This document shows, piece after piece, positions 14,693 through 22,979 of a DNA stretch of 64,000 bases. The translations under genes were made by a program, and so were the position numbers. The notes beneath the pieces were generated by a model, which saw only the letters and a list, made by a program, of their open reading frames with translations, was not told the DNA's origin and did not search any database. The stretch's first letter is position 1; each line of letters starts with the position of its first letter. The DNA is taken from positions 107,071-171,070 of the forward strand of contig NZ_JAFMPY010000013.1 of assembly GCF_017353515.1 (NCBI RefSeq). Reading direction: 5' to 3'. Source of the DNA: Jiella sonneratiae (lineage in GTDB: Bacteria > Pseudomonadota > Alphaproteobacteria > Rhizobiales > Rhizobiaceae).

Positions 14693-17194
14693 ATGCCAGC
14701 GAATACGAACAACGGACTCTTTGGGACCGGCGTTGCCGTCCCCGAACTCCGGCCGGAGCCCATCCGGCCCTCACCGACCCCCGGAAGCACCTTCGTCCAG
14801 CCCCAGCGGACCCAGACGGGAGGCAATGCGCGAGCCCTGGCGCAGAGCCTCTCCGGCTTCTCCCGGTCCCTCGACAACTACATGGCCGTCCAGGACCAAC
14901 AGTCCCGCGACCCGAAGTCCGACGAGAACAAGGCGTTCCTCAACGCCATCCAGGGCAAGTCCGCCGCCGACCTCGAACTCATGGTCCGCAACGGCGAGTT
15001 CTCCAACGAAATCCAGTCGGACGCCCTCAACGGGCTCCTCGGCTCGAAAGCCGCCAACGACTACCGCTTGGACACCTCCGAGTGGTATATGAGCGATTTC
15101 GACAAGACCTCCGGCAACTTCGCTGCGGAGGCTGAGCAGCGCCGGCAGCAGTTCGCCGAGGCGCTCCCCTCCGATGCAGCCCGCGCGGCCTTCTTCAAGG
15201 AGACCGAAGGCTACCTCCAGCGGATGGCCGGAGCGGACCTCAAGGAGCAAGCCGAGCAGGCTCAGCTTCACCGCAACGACGCCGTCGTGTCGAAATTCCG
15301 CAACATCGCTGACGACGCGCTGGCAGCCGGCGAGGACCCCTCAGCGGTCGCCTCGAAGATCATCAACGAGAGCAAGCTCAATCGTTCCTTCTACGGGATG
15401 ACCGGGCAGGAACAGAACGCGACCCTCTTCGGGCTCGCCCAGGAATACGCTCTTCAGGGCCGCCCGGACCTCGTCAAGGCTCTCTTGGAGAACAAGCGGG
15501 GCGGCATCGGGGCCGTCGCTGAGACCTCTCAGTATGCCACGAAGTCCCTCCGGCTGGTCGAAGCGGCTCAGAAAGCTGCCAACGACGAGGCCAAGAAGGG
15601 CGCCTTCGACGTCTATGAGGAGTTGAACCAGCTCGAAGAGGCCGGCGAGCTGACCCCGAAGCGGCTCCAGGAACTCCAGACCGCGCACCCGTGGATGAAA
15701 GACGAGAACCCCGAGCGGTACTCGAACATGGTCCAGCGGTCCCGCAACAATAAGGCTCGGGCCGAGGCCAAGCGCCAGAAGCTCGAAGCCAAGACGGTCC
15801 TTCGGCAGCAGGCCGACAGGTCCCGCCAAGAGGCCGTCACGAGCACCGTCAACGGACTCACGCGGCTCTTCGGAGCGCAGCAGGTCGAGGACGCGGTGAT
15901 CGACACGCCCTCGGGCGGCACGAAGGTCCTCAAGGCTGACGATCAGATCGAGGAGGCCGTCGAGGACTACTTCCGGCCCATGTGGAAGAAACAGGAACAG
16001 CAGATGGTCGAGGAGGGCGTGGACCCTGCCCAGGCCAAGGAGTCCATCTTCCGCCAGAAGGTCAACTTCTTCTCCGGCAACGGGCTGGAGAACAAGGAGT
16101 GGTCCGGTCTCTTCAATTCCATGGCCGTCGTCTCTTCCGCCTCGACGGTCGCCGAGAGCGGTGAAATCCCCGAACAGCTCGCCGGAGTGGCCGAGACCTA
16201 TCACAAGCTGAAGGGCCTCAATCCCGCCTATGCGGCGATGATCGTCAAGGATGAGCAAGCCCAGGAGTTCCTCGACGCCTACTCCGACGCCCGGTCCTCT
16301 CCCGTCGTGGGAGACGCCGTGATGTCAGAAGCGGACGCGCTGAAGCAAGCCTCCAGGCTCCTCAACAGGACCCCCGCAGAGAAGCGCATGGCGTCGGTCC
16401 CTCGCGCGGTGGCGGATGACGTGGTCAGAGACGCGATGGGCGGATCGTTGTTCGGCGGGACGGACATCGATGAAGACTTCCTCGACAACCCGCGCAACCT
16501 CAAGATCGGCTCTGACCTCGTTAAACGGTTCATGTCCCAAGGCTTCGACCGCGACACGGCGGCCGAGAAGGCGAAGAAGGCGATGAAGGAGCGGGCCGTC
16601 TTCGTGAATGGCGTGGCGGTCATGCAGGAACGCCGAATGTTCCCTCCGAAGTTCGGAGAGTATGCCGAGGGATACCTCTCGGACCTCGCCGAGGAACAGG
16701 GAGGGACCGTCACCGGGTCCGACCTCTATCTCGTGCCTCTCGACGAAGCGACGGGCAACTTCGCCATCATGAGCAAGAACGGCGACCCGGACATCGGCGT
16801 CGTCACCATGGAGGAGATCAGGGCCTACGCCAAGCAGTCCCAGGCTCGGGAAATGCGCAAGCAGGCCGAGTGGGGCCGTAAGGTGGACGAAGAGGGACCC
16901 GTATGGGCCTACCTCGATTGGGCGAAGAACGGCTTCGAGGTCGAGGACTCCAACATGACCGACGAGCAGGCCAAGGCGTTCCTCAGCGACAAGCAGGAGC
17001 GCGAGAAAATCCAGAACTTCGTAGAGGCCCAAGCCGACCGCGAGGGCATCGCCTATGACGCCGTCTCGGGGACGTGGTTCCGCCGCAGCACCCCCACGAG
17101 GGACTACCGGGAGAACCCTGTCGTGAGTCCGGCCGTCACATGGTCGGCCGACGAGAAGACCGTCCGCTGGCAGACCTTGCGGCCGGGGCGGTAA
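14693..17194 (+). CDS. large phage-like protein resembling a podovirus internal virion (gp15-type) protein
   Basis: This 833-residue protein has no signal peptide or membrane helix. It is rich in Q, A, E and K with long helical, coiled-coil-like stretches (about residues 100-400). Its organisation and C-terminal pattern (G-S-D-L-Y-L-V-P-L-D, then a K/E/R-rich tail) remind me of T7-like internal virion protein gp15, which forms part of the ejectosome. I compare from memory, without an alignment. ATG 14693 follows an AAAAGGAGA ribosome site; the open frame extends further upstream without such a site. No other structural gene is present in the element, which is odd for a particle component. Confidence 0.5.
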   Translation: MPANTNNGLFGTGVAVPELRPEPIRPSPTPGSTFVQPQRTQTGGNARALAQSLSGFSRSLDNYMAVQDQQSRDPKSDENKAFLNAIQGKSAADLELMVRNGEFSNEIQSDALNGLLGSKAANDYRLDTSEWYMSDFDKTSGNFAAEAEQRRQQFAEALPSDAARAAFFKETEGYLQRMAGADLKEQAEQAQLHRNDAVVSKFRNIADDALAAGEDPSAVASKIINESKLNRSFYGMTGQEQNATLFGLAQEYALQGRPDLVKALLENKRGGIGAVAETSQYATKSLRLVEAAQKAANDEAKKGAFDVYEELNQLEEAGELTPKRLQELQTAHPWMKDENPERYSNMVQRSRNNKARAEAKRQKLEAKTVLRQQADRSRQEAVTSTVNGLTRLFGAQQVEDAVIDTPSGGTKVLKADDQIEEAVEDYFRPMWKKQEQQMVEEGVDPAQAKESIFRQKVNFFSGNGLENKEWSGLFNSMAVVSSASTVAESGEIPEQLAGVAETYHKLKGLNPAYAAMIVKDEQAQEFLDAYSDARSSPVVGDAVMSEADALKQASRLLNRTPAEKRMASVPRAVADDVVRDAMGGSLFGGTDIDEDFLDNPRNLKIGSDLVKRFMSQGFDRDTAAEKAKKAMKERAVFVNGVAVMQERRMFPPKFGEYAEGYLSDLAEEQGGTVTGSDLYLVPLDEATGNFAIMSKNGDPDIGVVTMEEIRAYAKQSQAREMRKQAEWGRKVDEEGPVWAYLDWAKNGFEVEDSNMTDEQAKAFLSDKQEREKIQNFVEAQADREGIAYDAVSGTWFRRSTPTRDYRENPVVSPAVTWSADEKTVRWQTLRPGR

Positions 17195-17240
17195 CGCGAG
17201 GCGTTCGGCCTCCTCACAGACCTCCAGCCAACTAGCCATC

Positions 17241-17271
17241 GCCCGCTCGGGATCATCCGGGCGGGCTTTTT
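17241..17271 (+). terminator. rho-independent terminator after the virion-like gene
   Basis: GCCCGCTCGG and CCGGGCGGGC pair over ten bases (one G-T) around a GATCAT loop, followed by TTTTT. It lies about 46 bases after the stop codon of the large gene. Confidence 0.8.
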
Positions 17272-17327
17272 CGTGCCGCGTCGGCGCTTTGTCGTGCGGC
17301 ATTTACTACTACCAGAAAAGGAAAATC

Positions 17328-17774
17328 ATGAGGAAACACACGCGACCCTCACCGCAGAGGTGCACGGACGAACAGGGTACGCCGATCGCCCGCGTCCCCG
17401 TCGATGCGCGGGGCGACAAATGGGCGACGCTCGACGCGAGAGACTTCGACAGGATCATTGCCGACGGGCTGAGCCTGACGTGGCATCTCAATTCGGATGG
17501 CAAGCGCCGCAGCTACGTGAAGGCCCATAGCAGGACCGCCTCGGGCGGCCTCGTCACGGTCGCTCGGGTGATCATGGGGGCCGGTCCCGGCGAGATCGTC
17601 GCGTATCTCACGGGGGACCGCCTCGACCTCCGGCAGCGGAACCTGATCGTCGAACGCGGCAAGGCTAAGCGGACCGACGCGGGATATTGCGAGCGGCACG
17701 ACGGGCTGGCCGGATCGGCAATTCAGCAGCGCACCGACCATCACCATCCCAAAGAAACCGCCGCATCGTGCTAA
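17328..17774 (+). CDS. HNH-endonuclease-like phage protein, degenerate catalytic motif
   Basis: This 148-residue protein has the layout of phage HNH/AP2-type homing proteins: strands with W-A-T-L-D and L-S-L-T-W-H-L-N, then V-A-R-V-I-M-G, then G-D-R-L-D-L-R-Q-R-N-L. The last block corresponds to the usual H-x-x-G-D-x-L-D-N-R-x-x-N-L, but the usual histidine is replaced (A-Y-L-T-G-D). A double-histidine tail (D-H-H-H-P) follows. The enzyme may therefore be inactive or changed. ATG 17328 has an AAAAGGAAAA ribosome site; the upstream frame extension lacks one. It comes directly after a terminator, as an independent cassette would. Confidence 0.55.
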   Translation: MRKHTRPSPQRCTDEQGTPIARVPVDARGDKWATLDARDFDRIIADGLSLTWHLNSDGKRRSYVKAHSRTASGGLVTVARVIMGAGPGEIVAYLTGDRLDLRQRNLIVERGKAKRTDAGYCERHDGLAGSAIQQRTDHHHPKETAASC

Positions 17775-17823
17775 GTGACTCTAAGCATGGTTCGGCCCTT
17801 TTTGAACGAGGGGAAAGAGACCA

Positions 17824-19749
17824 TTGAAATCTGAAATCGTCACGGATGCCTTCTGGAATCTCGCCGAGAAGCAGGCTCATGATCGAGACCAAACCCTTAG
17901 TCCATTCAACAAGGAGGTCGCCGAGGCCGTCTTGAACGGAGGGTTCGCTGCTCTCGAAGACAGCTTCCGTCAAAGCCCTCGCTATCAGGTGATAAGCGCT
18001 CCTACCGGCTCAGGGAAATCGTCGTACGCATGGGCGCTCGTCGGCGCCGTCGTTCAGGCCGAGGCGGACTCGTCCGCGCTGTTCCTATGCGAGACGATCC
18101 ATCAATGTGAGGACACCTATCGGGAACTCACCAAGCTCGTTCCGCCGGAACACCTCGCCATTTGGACAGGGGCTCACGATGCGAAGAAGCCTCTGGAGGA
18201 CATTCAGCGGGATTATGGCTTCGAGCCTTCGGCCCGCTTCCATGCCAATGACCTGCCAAATAAGCGTGTGGTCGTCGCCACCCACGCCTTCTATAAAGGC
18301 GCTCGGGGAAGGCTGGCGATGGAATATCGCGGCCGAGATCGGACCCTGACCGTGGTCGATGAGCGCCCCAAGGAGGTCTCAGTCTTCGACATTGATCAAG
18401 GCGACGTGGGCAAGGTCCGGGATTGGGCGATCGGGCACTTCGGCGGGGAAAGCGAGGCTGTTCGGGCGCTCCGGGCTCTTCACGATTATCTCGGAGACGC
18501 GTGGGAGATCGAGCGCTCGGAGGGCGGCAAAAACTTCCGCGCCCTTCGACGATCGGACCTGTCATGGTTCACCTCACTTGAGGCTCGGGAGGTCTCGGCT
18601 GGGGAAGGCGAGCAGCTCCCCGCCCGCGTGGTCTCCTTCGCCCAAGCGCTCAGCACCGGTTATGCGTTCATGGCTCGGTACGAAGGCAGCAGCCACGGTG
18701 GCCGCTTCGTCGGGTATCGAATGGACCTGCCTATTATGCCCGGAACGATCCTTCTTGACGCGACTAGCGATATCGACGGGGTCTCATCCCTCGTGCCATG
18801 GCGGGCGGCAGTGCGGTCCCCACAAGTCGCCTACGACAATCTGAGTGTCTCGCTCATGGCGCCACCGGAGGAAGTCGTCGGGCCAAAGCAAAGGCTCGTC
18901 CCATTGCTCCAGTCGGCCAAGGGCGCGAGACCCTACGCGGAATGGATCATGGAGACCGTGCTCGCCAATTCCAAACCGGGCGAGAAGGTCTTGGCCGTCG
19001 TCCATAAGGTCCTCCTCAGCCATGACTACCTGCCGGATGTCTCGGAATTCGGGGAGGGCGCATTCGATCTAGAGGGCCGGAGCGTCGCCTTCATCCATTG
19101 GGGATACGGCATCGGGTCCAATCGCTGGAAGGAGGCGACGAGCGTCTTTCTCTTCGGAGAATTTCACGTCCCCAAACGGGCCACGGTTGCGACTACGCTC
19201 GGCCTTCTCGATCAGCCGGCCGGCTCGCCACGCCTGAAGAGCATGGACGGCCCGAACAGTCAGGATGACCTCCTCCGCCTCGTGCGGGACGGCCATCTTC
19301 TTCGCTGGGAGAAGCAACTCGCCATGCGGGGCAACGCCAGGAACATTTCGGCCGATGGCGTCTGCGGTCATCAGAGGCTGTTTGTCACCTCGGAATTCAG
19401 CCGCTTCATGAAGTACCGGAACACGCTCTTTCCCGGAGCGACGTTCCATGTCGATAGCTCCGTCCAAAGGCGGAAGACCGGAGGCGGGGCCAAGGGACTC
19501 GCTGCGCTCCTCGCTTCGACGGACGCCCATCGTCTAACCGGGCCAGAACTCCGAACCGTCGGCATCAACTTGAACAAGGACAGGGCACGGCTTCTCGCAA
19601 ATCCGGTGGTCCGGCAGGCGATGGCGTTGCGAGGCTGGACCTATCATTGCGGAGGCGGACGCGGGAAGCCGAGCTGCTTCGTGAGAGCCGAAGGCGCCTC
19701 CGTCAGCAACGACAATGCTGAAGTCGTGTCCGCGCGTCCGGCGGCGTAG
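17824..19749 (+). CDS. DEAD-like SF2 helicase/ATPase of phage type
   Basis: This 641-residue protein has Walker A S-A-P-T-G-S-G-K-S (58-66) and a D-E box in T-V-V-D-E-R-P (about 177-182). D-A-T-S-D after a hydrophobic strand resembles motif III, and K-V-L-A-V-V-H-K starts a second RecA-like domain. The spacing suits a superfamily 2 helicase; the C-terminal 150 residues, which could be DNA-binding, are not recognised. It probably serves replication of the excised element together with the neighbouring RNase H. The start TTG 17824 follows GAGGGGAAAGAG. No frameshift is seen. Confidence 0.65.
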   Translation: MKSEIVTDAFWNLAEKQAHDRDQTLSPFNKEVAEAVLNGGFAALEDSFRQSPRYQVISAPTGSGKSSYAWALVGAVVQAEADSSALFLCETIHQCEDTYRELTKLVPPEHLAIWTGAHDAKKPLEDIQRDYGFEPSARFHANDLPNKRVVVATHAFYKGARGRLAMEYRGRDRTLTVVDERPKEVSVFDIDQGDVGKVRDWAIGHFGGESEAVRALRALHDYLGDAWEIERSEGGKNFRALRRSDLSWFTSLEAREVSAGEGEQLPARVVSFAQALSTGYAFMARYEGSSHGGRFVGYRMDLPIMPGTILLDATSDIDGVSSLVPWRAAVRSPQVAYDNLSVSLMAPPEEVVGPKQRLVPLLQSAKGARPYAEWIMETVLANSKPGEKVLAVVHKVLLSHDYLPDVSEFGEGAFDLEGRSVAFIHWGYGIGSNRWKEATSVFLFGEFHVPKRATVATTLGLLDQPAGSPRLKSMDGPNSQDDLLRLVRDGHLLRWEKQLAMRGNARNISADGVCGHQRLFVTSEFSRFMKYRNTLFPGATFHVDSSVQRRKTGGGAKGLAALLASTDAHRLTGPELRTVGINLNKDRARLLANPVVRQAMALRGWTYHCGGGRGKPSCFVRAEGASVSNDNAEVVSARPAA

Positions 19750-19774
19750 CGGGACAATCACGACGATACTCAAA

Positions 19775-19796
19775 GGCCGCGCTTCGGCGCGGTCTT
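19775..19796 (+). terminator. rho-independent terminator between helicase and rnhA
   Basis: GGCCGCGC and GCGCGGTC form an 8-base stem closed by a TTCG tetraloop, followed by TTC. It lies about 25 bases after the helicase stop and before the ribosome site of rnhA (GAAAGGAAGA). Confidence 0.65.
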
Positions 19797-19821
19797 CACT
19801 TCAACAACTCGAAAGGAAGAC

Positions 19822-20307
19822 ATGAATTCAAACGAAACTGCTTCGGGCTCGCCTCGGAGCCTCGTGCATACCGACGGCGCATGTATCGGCAATCCCGGTC
19901 CGGGCGGATGGGCCGTCCTCGTCCAAGATGTGGACCCTGCGACGGGAGAGCTTTCCACGCTACGAGAGATGGTCGGCGGCGAAAGCGACACCACGAACAA
20001 CCGCATGGAACTCACGGCCGCCATAGAGGCCCTCCGGTCTATCCCGGCAAGGCAGCCCGTCGAGATCATCAGCGACAGCCAATATGTCGTCACTGGAAGC
20101 ACGGAATGGCTGCCTCGATGGAAGCGGAAGGGCTGGAAGAACTCGGCGAAGAAGCCGGTCAAGAACAAGGGCCTCTGGCTGGAGCTGGAAGCTCTTGCAG
20201 ACGGCCGGGACATTGTGTGGACATGGGTTCGTGGCCACGACGGCAACGAAATGAACGAACGGGCGGACGTGCTGGCGGAAGCCGAAGCGCAGCGACGGGT
20301 CATCTAG
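19822..20307 (+). CDS. rnhA: ribonuclease HI carried by the integrated element
   Basis: This 161-residue cytosolic nuclease degrades the RNA strand of RNA-DNA hybrids. The catalytic residues D18 (T-D-G-A-C), E63 (N-N-R-M-E-L) and D85 (I-S-D-S-Q) and the C-terminal N-E-R-A-D aspartate are all present. So are the handle region (K-R-K-G-W-K-N) and the H-D-G-N-E segment. The length fits bacterial RNase HI. As the last gene of the element it could remove primers during its replication. A host copy presumably exists elsewhere, so this would be an accessory copy. Confidence 0.93.
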   Translation: MNSNETASGSPRSLVHTDGACIGNPGPGGWAVLVQDVDPATGELSTLREMVGGESDTTNNRMELTAAIEALRSIPARQPVEIISDSQYVVTGSTEWLPRWKRKGWKNSAKKPVKNKGLWLELEALADGRDIVWTWVRGHDGNEMNERADVLAEAEAQRRVI

Positions 20308-20483
20308 GAGCCCCCGCGTGGTCACTCAGAGAATCGGAGCGGCGCCACTCGGCGCTCTCCCAGCCCCGATTTCCGCTGAAACGTATGGACAATCTCAATC
20401 TTGGTCTGAACGCTTGGTCGGAGCAAAGTGCAACCAACCTCGATTTGCCTTAAAAATCAGATGTTTAGAGGAATTTACAGGGA

Positions 20484-20501
20484 ATGGCGGTGAGAGAGGG
20501 A
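20484..20501 (+). repeat. right attachment site, inside the tRNA-Ser gene
   Basis: This 18-base direct repeat partner of 6318-6335 coincides with the acceptor end of the tRNA-Ser gene on the minus strand. The tRNA is complete here, so insertion did not damage it. The stretch 20308-20483 between rnhA and this site shows no gene. Confidence 0.9.
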
Positions 20502-20574
20502 TTCGAACCCTCGATACGGTTTCCCGTATACACGCGTTCCAGGCGTGCGCCTTCAACCACTCGGCCACCTCACC
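20485..20574 (-). tRNA. tRNA-Ser (anticodon GGA)
   Basis: The 90-base minus-strand gene folds as a class II tRNA. The acceptor stem is GGTGAGG/TCTCACC with an encoded CCA, and there is a long variable arm (TATACGGGAAACCGTA region). The anticodon arm has loop CT-GGA-AC, and the T arm contains GGTTCGAATCC. It reads UCC and UCU serine codons. Its 3' end is the insertion site of the adjacent element. Confidence 0.97.
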
Positions 20575-21236
20575 CATGTCCGAGTTGCGGGTCCTTTCGA
20601 AGCCGCGGCGCGTCGGGGCGCGAAAGGCCCTTCAAGCGTCGCGGCACGATACGGAAAAGCGCCCGGGGCCGTCGGCACAGCCCCTCCTCGAACGGCGGGG
20701 GGATATGACAGAACGCGTTGCGCTTCAAGTCCCGATTTTTCCGTCGGGGCAATCGTTTGAAGGCAAGTGCCATCGACGACACGTCGAACTCCCCTTCAGG
20801 GAGCAATGGCCGGCAACCCAACGGGGGGGCGCGCCGTCTTCCGGAGATTCAGCGCAAGCTCGCCCCGCTGGGCCTGACCGGCATTCCCCTGCCTGACCGG
20901 CATCTTCGCGCAGAGGCGGAGATCAGCCGATCGCCCTGCCCCGCCCCCGCGTCGATCGGGCCGATCCTTCGGGGCGTCGCGATCGATCGAGATCGCGGCT
21001 TGCTACGTCATCGACGGGGCCTCCGGCTTGCGGGGCGGGATCGACGCGCCGCCCGAGGGGTTCAGCCTTCCAGATGGCCACTCGTTCCCGCGACCTGCGG
21101 TGGGCACCGCCGCTCCCGCGGCGCGGCAGCAGGACCGTGGGCGGCAGCAGGACCGTGGGCTGCGACGCTCGCGCGGCGCGGCAGCAAAGCCACCGGCGGT
21201 CGCGGTGCGCGCCCGAGCTCAGCGACGCCGGGCCTG
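20575..21236. other. gene-free stretch with an 18-base tandem duplication
   Basis: No convincing gene is seen between tRNA-Ser and the LacI-type repressor gene. GCGGCAGCAGGACCGTGG occurs twice in tandem (21123-21140 and 21141-21158). The frames open here are antisense or low-complexity GC-rich readings. The part next to 20575 should hold the tRNA promoter. Confidence 0.5.
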
Positions 21237-22268
21237 TCAGCGCGGCCGGCGGGCGGTGCTCTGCCGGGCGACGAGTTCGAAGCCGGTGTCGACGCGTTCC
21301 GCCGCGCCGCGGCCGGTGTCGGGACCGGGATCGGCGAGGCGCGCGACGATCATCTCGACGGCCCTGCGGCCGATCGCAAAGCGCGGCGTCCTGACGCTGG
21401 TGATCGAGGGCTCGGCCGCCGCCATCATCTCAAGGTCGTTGAAGCCGCAGACGGTGAGCTTCTCGGGGATGGCGATGCACCGCCGCTGCGCCTCGAAGAG
21501 AATGCCGAGCGCCAGATCGTCGTTGTTGCAGAAGACGCCGTCGACCTCGGGATGCCGCGCGACGAGGTCGGCGAAGAGCCGGGTGCCGAGGGTCACCGTC
21601 GAGGGCGTCGGCGTCGTCACGCAGCGCGACATCGAAAAGCAGCCGGCGGCGCTGCAGACGTCGCGAAAGCCGGCGAAGCGCCGCTGCGTCCGCGGATCCA
21701 TGCGGGCGCCGACGAAGGCGGGAAACCGGCTGCCGGTCTCGATCAGGTGCCTGGTCGCTGCCGCCGCGCCGTCATAGTGGGAAAATCCGATCATCATGTC
21801 GATCGGCCCGCTGCCGATCTCCATGATCTGGACGATCGGACAGGAGGCGCCTTCGAGCATGCGCCGGGAGGCGGGCGACTGGTCGATGCCGGTGACGATC
21901 AGCCCCGCCGGCTTCTGGCTGAGGAACACCGCGAGCAGCTTTTCCTCCGTCAGCGGCGAGTAGCGGGTGTTGCCGAGCTGCACCTCGAACGGCCCGTCCT
22001 CGGTCGCGGCGTAGATCCCGCGCAGGACGTCGGAAAAGACGTTGTTGGTGACGGAGGGGATCAGCGCCCCGATGACGTTGGTGCGGCCGGAGGCAAGCGC
22101 CCGCGCCGCGGGATTGGGGACGTAGCCGAGCTCGGCGACGATCTTCTCGATGCGCCGCAGCAGCGCCGGCGAGACCTTGTCGGGACTGCGCAGCGCGCGC
22201 GAGACCGTCATAGCGCTAACACCCGCACGCTGCGCCACATGCGACAGCGTCACCCGTTCCTTGCTCAT
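21237..22268 (-). CDS. LacI-family transcriptional repressor, probably GntR-type for gluconate
   Basis: This 343-residue regulator has a LacI helix-turn-helix at the N-terminus (V-T-L-S-H-V-A-Q-R-A-G-V-S-A-M-T-V-S-R-A-L) and the hinge helix P-N-P-A-A-R-A-L-A-S-G-R. A periplasmic-binding-protein-like sensor domain follows. It is divergent from gluconokinase, and a consensus LacI-family operator lies between them, which points to gluconate or a related sugar acid as inducer. The start M-S-K-E-R-V at 22268 is chosen because the upstream frame extension is unlike the family. It probably also controls the TRAP transporter genes downstream of gntK. Confidence 0.9.
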   Translation of the reverse strand: MSKERVTLSHVAQRAGVSAMTVSRALRSPDKVSPALLRRIEKIVAELGYVPNPAARALASGRTNVIGALIPSVTNNVFSDVLRGIYAATEDGPFEVQLGNTRYSPLTEEKLLAVFLSQKPAGLIVTGIDQSPASRRMLEGASCPIVQIMEIGSGPIDMMIGFSHYDGAAAATRHLIETGSRFPAFVGARMDPRTQRRFAGFRDVCSAAGCFSMSRCVTTPTPSTVTLGTRLFADLVARHPEVDGVFCNNDDLALGILFEAQRRCIAIPEKLTVCGFNDLEMMAAAEPSITSVRTPRFAIGRRAVEMIVARLADPGPDTGRGAAERVDTGFELVARQSTARRPR

Positions 22269-22349
22269 TGAATTCCCAAGCCTCCCCGCGTGCCGGCGAT
22301 CGGCAGGGCCGATTATACAAAAAAGCGCCTTGCCACCAAGAGCGATCGC

Positions 22350-22363
22350 TGTTAACGCTATCA
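22350..22363. promoter_or_regulatory. LacI/GntR-family operator
   Basis: On the minus strand the sequence reads TGATAGCGTTAACA, a perfect match to the family consensus TGNTANCGNTANCA. It lies 82 bases before the repressor start and 23 bases before the proposed gntK start, so one site could control both genes. Confidence 0.75.
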
Positions 22364-22385
22364 CATGGGAGAGGGAGGTTTCGGC

Positions 22386-22931
22386 TTGTCGGACACGGCT
22401 GCCGCGATACTGGTCATGGGCGTCTGCGGCGTGGGCAAATCCACCGTCGGCCGCACCCTCGCCGAGACGATCGGCCGCGCGTTCGTCGAGGCGGACGACT
22501 TTCATTCTTCCGACAACATCGAGACCATGCGGTCGGGCCGGCCGCTCGACGACGCCATGCGCTGGAGCTGGCTCGACGCGGTCGCCGAAGCCGTCGCCGC
22601 GGTGCAGAGCACGGACGGCGGCGGGCCGGTCGTCTTTGCCTGCTCGGCGCTGAAGCGGAGCTATCGCGACCGGCTGCGCGAGCGCCTCGGCCGCATCGCC
22701 ATCGTCCATCTGACCGGCTCGCGCGAGGTGATCGGTCGGCGGCTTTCGGCGCGGCGCGGCCATTTCATGTCGCCCGACCTCCTCCAGAGCCAGTTCGGCG
22801 CGATGGAGGAGCCGGACGAAGCGGAGGAGCCCTGCGTCACGGTCGATGTCGGCTGGACGCTTCAGGACCTTCAGGAATTTGCCGCCGGCTATGCCCGCGC
22901 CGCCGCCCCTTCAAACGCCGCCGGCCCGTGA
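22386..22931 (+). CDS. gntK: gluconokinase
   Basis: This roughly 181-residue cytosolic kinase phosphorylates D-gluconate to 6-phosphogluconate, feeding the Entner-Doudoroff and pentose phosphate routes. It has the P-loop G-V-C-G-V-G-K-S-T and the family segments E-A-D-D-F-H (E-G-D in many relatives), C-S-A-L-K-R-S-Y-R and H-F-M-S-P-D-L-L-Q-S-Q. An ATG at 22365 would directly abut the operator. The TTG at 22386 has a good GGGAGG site eight bases upstream and puts A-I-L-V-M-G at the expected distance from the N-terminus, so I prefer TTG. The TRAP genes follow 48 bases after its stop. Confidence 0.92.
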   Translation: MSDTAAAILVMGVCGVGKSTVGRTLAETIGRAFVEADDFHSSDNIETMRSGRPLDDAMRWSWLDAVAEAVAAVQSTDGGGPVVFACSALKRSYRDRLRERLGRIAIVHLTGSREVIGRRLSARRGHFMSPDLLQSQFGAMEEPDEAEEPCVTVDVGWTLQDLQEFAAGYARAAAPSNAAGP

Positions 22932-22979
22932 GGCGCCGACGCCGGACCTAACGAAGATCATTTCAACCAGGGAGACATC

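Larger units (their letters stand above)
6318..20501 (+). mobile_element. 14.2-kb integrated element (reduced prophage or satellite) in tRNA-Ser
   Basis: An identical 18-base sequence, ATGGCGGTGAGAGAGGGA, lies at 6318-6335 and at 20484-20501. The right copy is the 3' end of a complete tRNA-Ser gene; the left copy stands alone. This is what site-specific insertion into a tRNA 3' end leaves. A tyrosine integrase begins 85 bases inside the left copy. Inside are a restriction-modification gene, an antirepressor relic, a serine recombinase, phage-type virion and replication genes, and several phage-style terminators. No capsid, portal, terminase or lysis gene is present, so it cannot make its own particles. 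The boundary is well supported; the nature of the element is inference. Confidence 0.9.

Noticed and set aside
20718..22271. A 517-codon plus-strand frame over the LacI-type gene
   Set aside because: It is antisense to a complete LacI regulator and rich in G, A, D and R without motifs.
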